DNA from: Lithobates sylvaticus
Taxonomy: Eukaryota; Chordata; Amphibia; Anura; Ranidae
Assembly: GCA_028564925.1 (NCBI GenBank)
Contig: CM053033.1
Coordinates: forward strand, 110,626,752 to 110,690,751
Length of the DNA: 64,000 bases
Reading direction: 5' to 3'
Part shown: piece by piece, positions 34,929 through 45,323 of the stretch
Layout of the letters: each line of letters begins with the position of its first letter
Position numbering within the stretch: position 1 is the stretch's first letter
Notes under the pieces: model-generated
The model's database searches: none
Told to the model about the DNA's origin: nothing
What the model saw: the letters and a program-made list of their open reading frames with translations, nothing else
Translations under genes and position numbers: made by a program

Positions 34929-35423
34929 TTGTCTACAGTATGTGCCCATTTCCCATTTTGTTGTCCCTATAATGACTCTGCAAGTATAAAAGAATATTTG
35001 TTATACTGCTAGAAATGTACTCGACTCTAATGTCCTGTTGTGGGCTGATAATCCTGAGCATTATGTTGCAATAAAGCTGACCATAGATGGTCCGAATCTC
35101 GGCAGGTTTAGCAGGGCCGGGGACTGGCTGAAGTTTGACAGCATCTTCAGTCAGTGTTGATAAGGGAATCAAGCGATTTTTTTTTCCCCTGCAACCTGTG
35201 GTTACAGAAATTAAAATCGCATCATCTATGGTCTGCCTAAGTATTCTCAGCCCTGCCCTTGTCTCTTGCCAAACTATTCAGACTTTCCCATCTTACCATC
35301 TTCACAAAATAAAGGCTAATCATTTTATAGCCCTGAGAGAAGATCTGGAAAAGCTATTTACTCCTCTGAAGATAACACAGGAAGTGAGCACCAGACAAAA
35401 AGGTTTAGCCGTTTTTTTTATTT
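34929..35423. other. Non-coding interval
   Basis: No gene or named repeat recognised. Confidence 0.45.
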
Positions 35424-35819
35424 TAAAGTGATTGTAAAGGTTTTTTTTTAATTTTATTTTTAAATAACCTGTCATACTTACCTGCTCCAAGTGGTGCAAG
35501 AGTGGCCCCGATCCCCCTTTTCTGGCTCCTCCTCTTCGAGTGCCCCCACAGAGAGCAACTTTCCAATCGGGCGCGCTCCCGAGTTCTGCAGCTGCGTCCA
35601 TTGACACAGACAGCAGGAATCGGCGTGCCCTGGCTCCTGTGTCATTGGATTAGATTGACCGCATCGAGAGCTATTAATCTGTACAATGAAGACAGCGGCT
35701 GGAGATGCTGGGCTCGTTCTTGTTGCTGGAACGCTCAGGTTCAGGTAAGAAAAAGGGGGGACTCTGGGGGGCTACTGCAGCACAGAAGGTTTTTCACTTT
35801 AATGCATAAAATGCATTAA

Positions 35820-36003
35820 TGTAGAGTTCCACCCATTTAAAAGTCAGCAGCTGCTAAAAGTGTAAACAAACACTCATGAAAGTGGAAGCTTGGGTACCTG
35901 TGAAAACTAAGTACCCCCCCTCCAAAAAATGACATGCCAAATGTGGCAGGTCAGGGTCACGAGTATTTAAAGTGGAAGTTCCATTTTTGGGTGGAATTCC
36001 GCT
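35820..36003. mobile_element. Family A MITE, TTAA-flanked, nested
   Basis: Ends are TGTAGAGTTCCACCCA and TGGGTGGAATTCCGCT, with TTAA at 35816-35819 and 36004-36007. Only 184 bp, an internally deleted member. The right TTAA is also the left TTAA of the next element. Confidence 0.75.
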
Positions 36004-36968
36004 TTAACCACTTGCCAACTGCCGCACGCCAATGTACATCCCTACTTTGGGGACGGATATCGTTATGGCAGCAGCTAGCTAGTGTTCGGCTGGCTACAAG
36101 ATAAATGTGGTCTCTGCGCATTATTCGCCGCAAGATCACTTTTATCGGTGGCGGGAGAGGGCCCCCCCCTCCTGCCGCGATCTGGTGCCCTCTGCCGCTT
36201 ACCTGAGCCGTCTGCATTTAAGTCCAAATATGAGATCGGAGGTCTTTTTTACCCCAGATCTCATATTTAATATTTATATTGCTTTTTTCTATTACAAGGG
36301 ATGTTTACATTCCTTGTAATAGGAATAAAAGTGACACATTTTTTTTTTTTTTTAAAACCATGTAAAAATTAAAGGTAAAATGAATAAGAAAAAAAAAATA
36401 TGTTTTAAACGTGCCCTGTCCCGCCGAGCTCGCGTGCAGAAGCGAGCGCATACGTGAGTAGCGCCCGCATATGTAAACAGTGTTCAAACCACACATGTGA
36501 GGTATCACTGCGATCGGATAGAGCGAGAGCAATAATTCTAGCCCTAGACCTCCTCTGTAACACAAAACATGCAACCTGTAGAATTTTTTAATTGTCGCCT
36601 ATGGAGATTTTGAGGATAAGTTTGTTGCCATTCCACGAGCAGGCGCAATTTTGAAGCGTGACATGTTTGGTATCAGTTTACTCGGCGTAACATTATCCTT
36701 TACAGTACAAATAAAAAATTGGGCTAACTTTACTGTTTTATTTTTTAATTAAAAAAAATTGTATTTAAAAAACGAAAAATGCGCTTGTAAGACCGCTGCG
36801 CAAATACGGTGTTACATAAAGTATTGCAACGACTGCCATTTTATTCTCTAGGGTGTTGGAAAAGAAATGTATAATGTTTGGGGGTTCCAAGTAATTTTCT
36901 AGCAAAAAAAAGTTTTTAACTTGTAAACACCACATCTTAAAAAAGAGGCTCGGTCTTAAAGTGGTTAA
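36004..36968 (-). mobile_element. 1-kb TTAA-flanked non-autonomous DNA transposon
   Basis: TTAACCACTTGCCAACTGCC at the left and CTTAAAGTGGTTAA at the right, with TTAA at both ends. It carries TGTGAGGTATCACTGCGATC, GACATGTTTGGTATC, CCGCTGCGCAAATAC and TGTTTGGGGGTTCCAAGTAA, which match in order the middle module of the 5-kb element (about 5917-6450, reversed). Probably a relative of the segment from which the 5-kb element was partly built. Confidence 0.85.
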
Positions 36969-37002
36969 GGTGAAAAACCTTGATACTTTACACCTCCTTT
37001 AA

Positions 37003-37216
37003 ACCCTGGTTCACACTGATGAGAAATGCAGCGAATCCTGTATGTTTGCCAAACTGCATCGCAATTGCACTGTGTTCTGCGGGTGTCAATTAAAAGTTAG
37101 TATTTTGATGTGGTGCAATTTGAGCCATCAAAAATAAACTGGCTCAAATCGCACCACACAGAATTGCATGTGATTTACACAGGAATGTGATGCGGTTCCC
37201 AGTGTGAACCTAGGCT
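37003..37216. mobile_element. MITE, 'GGTTCACACT' family, TAA-flanked
   Basis: ACCCTGGTTCACACT and AGTGTGAACCTAGGCT are inverted ends with TAA on each side, fitting PIF/Harbinger-like insertion. The interior has a second inverted repeat (TGGTGCAATTTGAGCC / GGCTCAAATCGCACCA). Confidence 0.7.
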
Positions 37217-37922
37217 TAAACAGATGTCCGCTATAACATTTTATTCACATGGGTTATCTGCCTTCTGAGTTCTACCCAAAAAATAAAAATAAAATAATGC
37301 CTGTTGCTCAGTTAGCCTGCAGCCAACAGGCTACTTTTCAACTAATAATATAAGCGGAGCTTTTTGAAATTTTAAGTTCCATAGCAGCTGCAGATCCACT
37401 TTCTTTTTTTCCCCCTTGCAGCCAATGCAGGAGGTGCTGTAGACTGACAAGGTTTACCCACCCATACAAAAGATTGCCTTTCCAGGATCAGTCCCCCATA
37501 TGTTCGGTGTCCACATGTATTACTGACTGCTGAAAGTGAGTGTTGTGACAGTTAAGGTCTCGTGCAATTTTCCAATTAATCAGTTTGTGTTGGAACACAG
37601 TTCTACTTTCCTGCCCTCATTATGCTGCACAGTATGTTAATTCTCGGTGATGGAGTGAGTTGCTGCTTAACCCAGTTGCCCTTACCTCAACATCTTGAAA
37701 TGTGCAAGTGTTGGCAGTATTTAAAGGAGAACTCCACTAAACACTGTATCTAAAATGTGTACAAATTAAAATTTCAACATGTCATAGGGGAGTAGAAATG
37801 AGTGAGGAGAAAATGATGTATTGAACTTTCACTGAACTTCTTTTTCATTGCTTGTGCAGTCAGTTGGATTTAGTGACAGAAGTGGACATACTGTACATGC
37901 CTACTTTGTTTCTAGAACTTCG
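37217..37922. other. Non-coding interval
   Basis: No gene or named repeat recognised; a short 'AACTCCACTAAACACTG' motif at 37730 may be a MITE tip. Confidence 0.4.
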
Positions 37923-38615
37923 TAGGCCTCTTGCACACTGGGTGTTTGCTTTTCTTCACTGAAAGCCACTTAAACTATCCTAAAATGGCATATTGCACAC
38001 TTGTCTAAGCAAGTCAAGCTTTAATGGATTCCATTGGCCAAAATAGTGGCTAATGGCACAGTGGCTTAGTGGTAAGCACTTTCGCCTAGTAGCACTAGGG
38101 TCATTGGTTCCAATCCCAACCATGGCACTACCCGCCTGGAGTGTGCATGTTGTCCCTGTGCCTGCAGGGGTTTCCTCCGGGTACTCCAGTTTCCTCCCAC
38201 ACTCCAAAGGCATGCTGGTAGGTTTATTGGCTCCTATCTAAATTGGTCCTAATATGTCTATATATGAATGTGAATTAAGGACCTTAGATTGTAATCACCT
38301 TGAGGGCAGGGGCTAATGTGAATTTACAATATATGTGTAAAATTGACGGTACTATACAAGTACCTGTAGTAATAATGTTTAAAAGCACCTAAACAGTGTT
38401 TTAGATGTGTTTAGGTGCGTTTAGCATTTTTTCTGCTCAAAATGCTAGTGATGGCTTTTGTTTTCAGCCTGTAAACCTCCTCTTCTAATATGCCTGTTAT
38501 CGCCTATGTGTGCATGAACACAAAGGCCAACACAGAGGAGCTTTTACGGTCTAAGAAAAACCCACCAAGTACCAGTAAATGTGGCGTTTTTAGGCCCAGC
38601 GTGCATGAGACCTTA
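37923..38615 (+). mobile_element. MITE (family D) split by a SINE
   Basis: TAGGCCTCTTGCACACTGG at the left and CCCAGCGTGCATGAGACCTTA-type right end (to 38615) are imperfect inverted repeats. Family words TTCTAATATGCCTGT and CTTTTACGGTCTAAG lie in the right part. The SINE at 38050-38379 interrupts it. Confidence 0.6.
38050..38379 (+). mobile_element. tRNA-derived SINE, full length
   Basis: GGCACAGTGGCTTAGTGGTA holds an A-box-like TGGCTTAGTGG; GGTTCCAATCCC about 50 bp later matches the B box, giving an internal RNA polymerase III promoter. The body (CTCCAGTTTCCTCCCACACT) and the tail (TTGTAATCACCTTGAGGGCA ... ACTATACAAGTACCTGTAGT) resemble L2/CR1 3' ends, which probably supply its retrotransposition. 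Not a functional tRNA gene: no cloverleaf 3' half. Confidence 0.85.
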
Positions 38616-38783
38616 CATTTGGAGCTTTTCTTATTACAAAGCCTGGAGGTGGATATCAAAGCCTTGTGGCTGAGAACGGTTGGGTTACCAGAATAAAGAG
38701 CCATCATAAAACGGAGAGAAGCCTCTGTGTGTGAGTGACTTGTTTGTTTTAAAATTAGTATTGTGCATGCATATCCTTTTTAT

Positions 38784-39276
38784 AAAGAATTCCAGGTAGC
38801 GATATTTTCTATTTTCCATCCTGGAACAATGTAACTATGCATGAAGTAAACACCGCTACGCCTGTGATCAACACTTGCCTCCAGGTCCCATGCCGAGCGG
38901 CTGCTGCATTCTGAACACATCAGGTCAGCCGTTCAGAATTGGCATCATTTATAGAATACTTTGCGTTTTCTGAGTGAATATAACACATGGGATGTGGAGA
39001 GGCGGGGCAGTGACATCACATTTTACACCTTGCCCAATTATAGAACGCTTGGCATTCATTCAGGGAATTCAAATGCATTCTCTGAATGCTACCTAGGCAG
39101 AGCTCCTGTGTTCAGAATGCAGCGGGGCAGCCACTGGACCCAGAGGCAAGTGTAGATCATTGGAGTAGTGGTGTCTGCCACAGTGATTTCCAGCTTCCAG
39201 ACGGATTGACCTGGTATGGTATACATTATGCATGATTTAAGTATGTATAAAATATCCATACCTGGAATTCTTTAAA
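38784..39276. mobile_element. MITE with 'AAAGAATTCCAGGTA' inverted ends (family F)
   Basis: TAAAGAATTCCAGGTAGCG at the left and CCATACCTGGAATTCTTTA at the right. The interior has further inverted words (TTCAGAATTGGCATC, ATTCAGGGAATTC, GTTCAGAATGCAGC). A second, disturbed copy starts at 51424. Confidence 0.75.
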
Positions 39277-40033
39277 TATTTTTAATATCGTAAAATGCAG
39301 GGCATTAAAAGGACATTGTCACGAGAGAAATATGAAGGCTGCCGTTGCTGGCCATCGTCTGGAAATTCTAGTTGCTTGGCTGTTGTGCTGAAGCATTTCC
39401 TTCAGTGCTTTCTGAGTGACTGGAAACAAGTGAGCAATATGAAATTCTGACACCTTTTCTCATTTACAGAATGCATGCTCCAGGGCAGTGGCTCAAATTT
39501 ATTGAAGCAAGACATAGCCAGGCATGTAGAGTTTTCAACCCCTTCATTTCTTTCATAAAATCGCTTTAACTGTGGCCTGCAGCAGGCAAGATACCCAGTC
39601 CAGAAGCCTGACCTGTATGAGGATTGTGACCTGTATGAGGCAATATAGCTTATAGAAATCTTTTGAACGCTACACAAGCGGACAGGTACAGTAGGGTTTG
39701 TGTGGGACCATTATACCATATAATCTTGGCACAAACTTTGCTTGCAGTCATCTTCCTGAAAGCTTCGGCCTCTTCTATGCATTCTAATTTTTATTGCTGT
39801 TGCACGGACGCCCGTACAAATTAGCTGAGATGAAGGCTTTTACCCTTCTAAAGGTTAGTGTTAATATACTGGAATTTGCAGTGCATAGGCCACATAAAGT
39901 ATACATATATTAAACATCGTAGGTGTATTAGAGCCAAATGATGGGTGTATTAAAAAGACTATTGAAACAGGATTCTTTTGCATCGTTACACCTGAAAGTG
40001 GAAATTTTCCTGCTTTTTCAGATGACACACAAG
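39277..40033. other. Non-coding interval
   Basis: No gene recognised. About 39740-39850 (CTGTTGCACGGACGCCCGTA, then CAAATTAGCTGAGATGAAGG) is repeat-free. Confidence 0.4.
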
Positions 40034-41351
40034 TAGAGCTGCACGATCAATCGCCAAGAATCGTTATCACGATTTTTTCCCCGTTGCAACCTTGACAAAT
40101 GTGTTTCATTCTGTCAATGCAAAGAATTCTCTCTGCTCTTCTGAAGCCACAGCCATCAAAATAAAGGGGCAGTCTGCCAAGAATCACAACATTCTTTAGC
40201 AGTGGAACTAAGTGTAAACATTGTAACAATTTGTCAATGGAATAGACTTGTGTGTAAAGGAAGAAAGTTTAACCACTTAAACACTAAACCTTTTTCTGAC
40301 ATTTGTTGGTTTCAAGTTAAAATCTTTTTTTTTTTTTTTGCTAGAAAATTACTTAGGAACCCCCAAACATTATATACCGTTTATACTCGAGTATAAGCAG
40401 ACCCAAATATAAGCTGAGGCACCTAATTTTACCATAAAAAATGGGAAAACTTATTGACTCGAGTATAAGCCTAGGGTGAGAAATGCGCAGTGGAAAAGAG
40501 GGTCAACAATGCCCATTTGCAGCCTCACTGTGCCTATTTGCATGCCTCACTGTGCCCATTTGCAGCCATAGGTCCCCCGAACTTCAAACTCTGTAGTTAA
40601 GGGTTCCTAGATGCTCCCTAGCGGCAGACAAAATTTGGGGTCTCTGGACCCAAAGGGTCCCGAAATTACATTGCTGCAGACGGACACAATTGACAGACTT
40701 TGGGGCCCCGTATCTCACCAAAATTTGGTGTGCAAACCCAGTGGATTTGGGGATTCCTAGCACCAAGTGGCCCCGAGATACGGGGCTCCAAAGTCGGTTC
40801 GGAAAATGTCAAGTACTTTTTTTGCAGCAGAGAATGACATTTTCTGAACCAACTTTGGGGCCCCCCGTATCTCGGGGCCACTTGGGGCCAGGAACCCCAG
40901 CTTTGGATATGTTGTGGGGCAGGTTCCACTGGGTTTGCATACCAAAAAATGCACACTAAGTAGCCCGAGATACAGGGCCCCAAAGTTCGGAAAATGTAAT
41001 TATCTGCTGGACTCCAGTATAAGCCGAGGGGGGCATTTTCAGCACAAAAAATTGTGCTGAAAAACTCGGCTTATACTTGAGTATATACGGTATCTATTTT
41101 TTAGTAGAGACCCTAGAGAATAAAATGGTTGTTGCAATATTTTATGTCACACTGTATTTGTACAGCGGTCTTTAAATGCATTTTTTTTGGAAAAAATTAC
41201 TTTAATGAATTGAAAAAAAAACACTAACCAGTAAAGTCAGCCCAATTTTTTTTTGTATTACGTGAAAGACTTTACATCGCGAGAATCGTGATCTTTTTAT
41301 TCTAAGCAAAAAAATTGTGATTCTCATTTAAGCCAGAATCGTGCAGCTCTA
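40034..41351. mobile_element. hAT-like element, TAGAGCTGCAC family, copy 3, with nested MITE
   Basis: TAGAGCTGCACGAT and ATCGTGCAGCTCTA ends, flanked by a perfect 8-bp duplication CACACAAG (40026-40033 and 41352-41359), the hallmark of hAT insertion. Without the nested element (40377-41090) it is about 600 bp, like the copy at 59159. It carries the block related to the TTAA-element end, starting TTTAACCACTT at 40268. Confidence 0.92.
40377..41090. mobile_element. TA-flanked 'TATACTCGAGTATAAGCCGA' MITE, copy 2, nested
   Basis: CCGTTTATACTCGAGTATAA and TTGAGTATATACGG ends with TA on each side (40375-40376, 41091-41092), inserted in the AT-rich part of the hAT element. The interior 40560-41000 is unlike copy 1: it holds several direct and inverted versions of CCCGAGATACGGGGC...CAAAGT and CGGAAAATGT. 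Confidence 0.85.
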
Positions 41352-41695
41352 CACACAAGTAACATTGTCATTCATTGTACCGCAATTCCATTTTTTGATG
41401 GCACAAACGCAGCAACAATCTGACTAATTGTATCTATTTTTTTTTTATCAGTGCAAGACTAATTGTATCTATTTAATATAATCTTGGAATCCTATTTTTC
41501 TGTGTCTTCATACCTTCAATGCATAGCAGAGCTGCATTAGAGACTCAACAGAGTCTACACGTGATCCACCTAGATGGCATAATTTCCACTACACTCACCC
41601 TAGTGGCTGATCAAGACTATTTCCCAAGTGGAGCACACCACCTGCTGATACTGGACACCAATTGTATTACCTAGAATTGAGCAAGGGGCAATTCA
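41352..41695. other. Non-coding interval
   Basis: Includes a local duplication of CTAATTGTATCTATTT (about 41422 and 41458); otherwise nothing recognised. Confidence 0.4.
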
Positions 41696-42080
41696 AAGCA
41701 GAGTTCCACCCAAAAGGGAAACTTCTGCTTTTTTGATTCATCCTCCCCTCCGGTGCCACATTTGGCACCTTTCAGGGGGCGGAGAGAACGGGTACCTGTT
41801 TTTGACAAGTCCCTGTCCCCACTTCCAGGAGACCCCACTTACGCCGCCAGGCCAATTAGAAAGCACTTCTCGCATGCGCAGTAGGGAACCACCTGTGAAG
41901 CTGAAAGGCTTCACTGCCGGTTTCCCTTCGTGGAGATGGCAGCGGCAGCACCCAACAGCCAATCCGCAGATCGGCTGGGGTGCCGACATCACGTGCTCCC
42001 TGAACAGGTAAATGTCCATATATTATAGTATTTGTAGCTGCTGACGTATAAAAAATGTTTCCCCATGCTGGAACACCTCT
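41696..42080 (+). mobile_element. MITE (family A)
   Basis: AAGCAGAGTTCCACCCAAAA at the left and CTGGAACACCTCTTTAA at the right. The middle words CCCCACTTCCAGGAGACC, GCATGCGCAGTAGGGAACC and TCGGCTGGGGTGCCGACATC match 3083-3400. Its right TTAA (42081-42084) is also the left TTAA of the next element. Confidence 0.75.
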
Positions 42081-42600
42081 TTAACCACTTCCGTCCCAGG
42101 CACTTTCACCTCCTTCCTGCCCAGGCCAGTTTTCAGTGCTTTCACACTTTGAATGACAATTGCGCAGTCATGCAACGCTGTACCCAAAATACAATTTTAT
42201 AATTTTTTGAGACTGATAGAGATTTTTTTGGTGGTATTTAATCACCAGTGTTTTTTTTTTTTTTTTTTTTTTTACTTACAATGTTGAAAAAATGTTTTAT
42301 TTTTTTCTTAGTTTCTGTTAGAAAATGTTGTAAATAAGTAATTTTTCTCCTTCAATGATGTGCGCTGATGGGGCTGCACTGATAAGCAGGCTCTGAAAGG
42401 CAGCACTGACTTGCATTGCTGCTGAGCGCTGTTGGTTTTGCACTGATGATAATCAGGGCAATGATCACTTGTGCTGCTGGCTGTGTCTCAAACTATTGAA
42501 GCAGGTCTTTTAAGGTCTCCCCTGTGAGAAAATGCCGCTGAGGTGCTCTCCTCTCCACACACGCTGTCAGTGTGAGGAGAGAAAAGCCGATAACCGGCAT
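42081..42600 (+). mobile_element. TTAA-element relative, left part only
   Basis: Starts TTAACCACTTCCGTCCCAGG, with GACAATTGCGCAGTCATGC, ACCCAAAATACAATTTTAT and GGTGGTATTTAATC, a diverged match to the left end of the 1-kb element at 55392. The right boundary is not visible; the sequence fades near 42600. Confidence 0.6.
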
Positions 42601-43987
42601 GTGGTCTTTAATGGACTGTTTCTTCCAAAAAAGCAATCTCTTATGTAGTCGGTGTTCCTAATGGTAAGTATGCATGGGTCCACAACTTTTTCACCTTGAC
42701 TACAGATACTTCCGGTAATTAGGCTCAGTACCGACACGTTATAACCCAACCTGTGTGAATTGGCAAATAATTTGAGGTGTAGGAGAGATGGCACCTGCTT
42801 TTGTAAAAACCTTCATTAGTGATGCCCATGATTACAAATACAGTACAATGTGTTATTTGGCAAACTAAAGGGAATTTTTCTTTTTTTGATGCGTTGATGG
42901 ATGGCAGAATTCTTTAGGATAAATTTCAATACAATCAGTGTCTGTAATATAGTAATTCTGCTTTCACACTGCCACACTTCTAAAACATGCAATGCGATTT
43001 AAAAAACGAATAACACATTTTAGGTACATTGCGTTAAAATTTAGTGCATGGCATATGTGTTGAATAGCTGGTTAAGGATGGCATTGCACAGCTGTGTCTA
43101 ACCCTACTCCCCCCCCCCCCCCCACCCCATAGTTACCATGCTCCATCTCCTATCTGCTCCGTTGCTTGTGCAGGAGCCTTCGCTACCACCGGAGGGGAGA
43201 AGAGCCGGAAGGACTGGGTGGGTGAGCCAGGAACATCTCAGAGGCTCTGTGAATGTGAGGGGAAGAGAAGGGGACGGCCAGACTGACTCCTCCTCATGAA
43301 GGAAAGAATAAGCAGAGAGGAGCTGGGGTGACTATCATGTGACTATCATGTGGTTTCTGGGGGCATTGTATGTGTAGCTAGTCAATGGTTGTTAAGGATG
43401 CCATCAGGTGTCGACTCCTTAAAACGGTAGTAAGTACCGCTTGGATACCTGTACCTACCACTTTAACAACCAGCATCTTAAACAAATATAAAAAATCATG
43501 TGACCCCAAAAATGCACCTATAAATTCACCCTAGGTGCATCTTTGGTGCAATTCTATTGACTTACAATGGAAGGTGTGGTGTTTTTTTATTTATTTTTTT
43601 GAACAGCGCACCAAAAATGTTACATGCACGACTTTTCAGACCACATCGCAAATGCACCACAACGATGTGAAAATTTACATAGGAATTAAAGAAGAATCAA
43701 TCTAAAGCGCTTTGGTTACACCAGAAAGGAGCTTTCAAGTGCAGTGTAAGGGCCCTAAATCCTGTGAAAAAGGGTGGTGGAGGCCACAGATGCAATTTGT
43801 TGTTTCATTGGTGAATGTGTACTTTGATAATGTCCTATGGTGGTCATGCACTGCAATATAAATATGTGAACCATCTGTGCGTTGAGGTACTCTTTTTCTG
43901 TCCCTCCAAATGAATGGGCTGCAATATTGCACGTTAACGTGCATGCAGGAACACATCGGAACCTAACAAACCAGAGGGAATGGGCCC
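42601..43987. other. Non-coding interval with MITE fragments
   Basis: About 42958-43750 contains TTTCACACTGCC, AACCAGCATCTTAA and GCGCACCAAAAATGT words of the 'TTCACACTG' type and a (C)15 run at 43109-43123. No gene recognised. Confidence 0.35.
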
Positions 43988-44958
43988 TGTGACAGACCTA
44001 GCCGGGACAGAGACTTGTGGAGAGGACTGAATGCTAGCCTCTTGCCTTGCGATTATGGGCCCTGGCATTTGGGTGAACGGTGCTCTTTGTGAGCTGTATG
44101 CCTGAGGACCCCTGAGGTGGTGTTACTTTGGATTCAGGTCCATGTCCCCACAAGACGCACAGACTCTGGGAACCCTGTATATGCCATATTAGAAATAGTG
44201 GCGGATTTATAATGCTGGGACAAATACTGTTAGGAGATGCTGATGTCAACTCCAGCCACCTGTCTGTCTGTTGTCGGCTATAATGTAAATTAGTCTAGTA
44301 TGACTTGTCACAGCTTCTAATTCCCCGTACACACGAGCGGAATTTCCGTACGAAAAATCTTGGATGGGTTTCCACTCAAGCATGGCTTGCATACACATAG
44401 TCACGCAAAAGTTATCTGAACTTTTGACTGTCAAGAACGCGGTGATGTACAACACTACATTCTGCGGATAGGGGCGGGGCAGCTGCGGCTAGCTAGTCAC
44501 GGAAGTGGGTGCAGATACCTGGATTATACAGGTATCTGCACCCCCCTTCCCCCTGAAAGGTGCCAATTGTGGCACCGGAGGGGGGAATCCGATAAGCGGA
44601 AGTTCCACTTTGGGGTGGAGCTCCGCTTTAACCCTGCAATTTTATGAAGGAGTTCTGTGTTGAGATGTATGATAATGTGTATTGTAGTTAGAGAATCTAA
44701 GGGATCAGTTAATTAGCTCATGTTAATTTATGTTTCTGGTTACAGGCGTATTGTTAGAGTAATATGAGCAGGAGGTAGGAACCTCCTCTTTAACTGTATA
44801 TAAGACTTGTATTCTTGTTCTAATAAACTGTCTGATGTTTTACCCTACACTGAGCTACGACTAGTGAATGGGAAAGCTAAGGGGTCTTGGATTGTGTGGT
44901 ACCGGGCAGAGGAGCAATACGGCAGACAGACTCATCTTGAGTACGGGGGTCCGTCACA
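43988..44958 (+). mobile_element. Solo LTR, same family as 1820-2483, with a nested insertion
   Basis: Starts TGTGACAGA and ends CCGTCACA, flanked on both sides by the 5-bp duplication GGCCC (43983-43987 and 44959-44963). TATATAAG (about 44799) and TAATAAAC (about 44821) match the promoter-like and polyadenylation-like signals of the LTR at 1820. There is no internal region, so it is a solo LTR left by recombination. About 310 bp of foreign MITE sequence interrupts it (44322-44634). Confidence 0.85.
44322..44634. mobile_element. MITE fragments inside the solo LTR
   Basis: The first half starts TTCCCCGTACACACGAGCGG and AATTTCCGTACG, a 'GTACACACG' MITE tip. The second half (about 44480-44634) is a family A end: GATACCTGGATTATACAGGT, then GCGGAAGTTCCACTTTGGGG and CTCCGCTTTAA. 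The two halves do not match as one element, so this is probably a composite. Confidence 0.55.
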
Positions 44959-44963
44959 GGCCC

Positions 44964-45323
44964 TAAGGCACAACCTCTGTGCAGAACTACCATTCATGAA
45001 ATACAACATGCCTGTGTAAAGAGGAAGTTTGGCGGCCCCTTGTAACTATATTATTAGAAACTAGACACATAAACCAGGTCTTTCAACATACTGTAAACTT
45101 GCATAAGATATTCACATTAAACTCATGTAGATTTGAAAAAAGAAAATACCTGTAAAATACATAGTCTCTGTTTACAGTAAAAATTATAATGTTTGTTTAG
45201 GGTGACGTTTGTCATTAAATTTAGTTTTGCAGGCTGTTCTTTAAAGGCTTGAGTTTTTAAGAAGTGTGAACGTGACCCAGTTACTGGCAGTGACCAGTGA
45301 TGTACACCAGCCATTCAGTCTCA
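44964..45323. other. Non-coding interval
   Basis: No gene or named repeat recognised. Confidence 0.45.

Larger units (their letters stand above)
35424..37002 (+). mobile_element. MITE (family B) split by two TTAA insertions
   Basis: The left part 35424-35815 starts TAAAGTGATTGTAAAGG and ends at the hairpin TTTAATGCATAAAATGCA. The remaining end (GGTGAAAAACCTTGATAC...CTCCTTTAA) resumes at 36969 and finishes at 37002. Between them sit a family A MITE and a 1-kb TTAA element, each bounded by TTAA (35816, 36004, 36965), so the host MITE was interrupted at the TTAA in its own terminal hairpin. Confidence 0.8.

Noticed and set aside
38053-38130. tRNA gene
   Set aside because: A- and B-box words belong to a SINE with a long unrelated body and L2/CR1-like tail; no cloverleaf.
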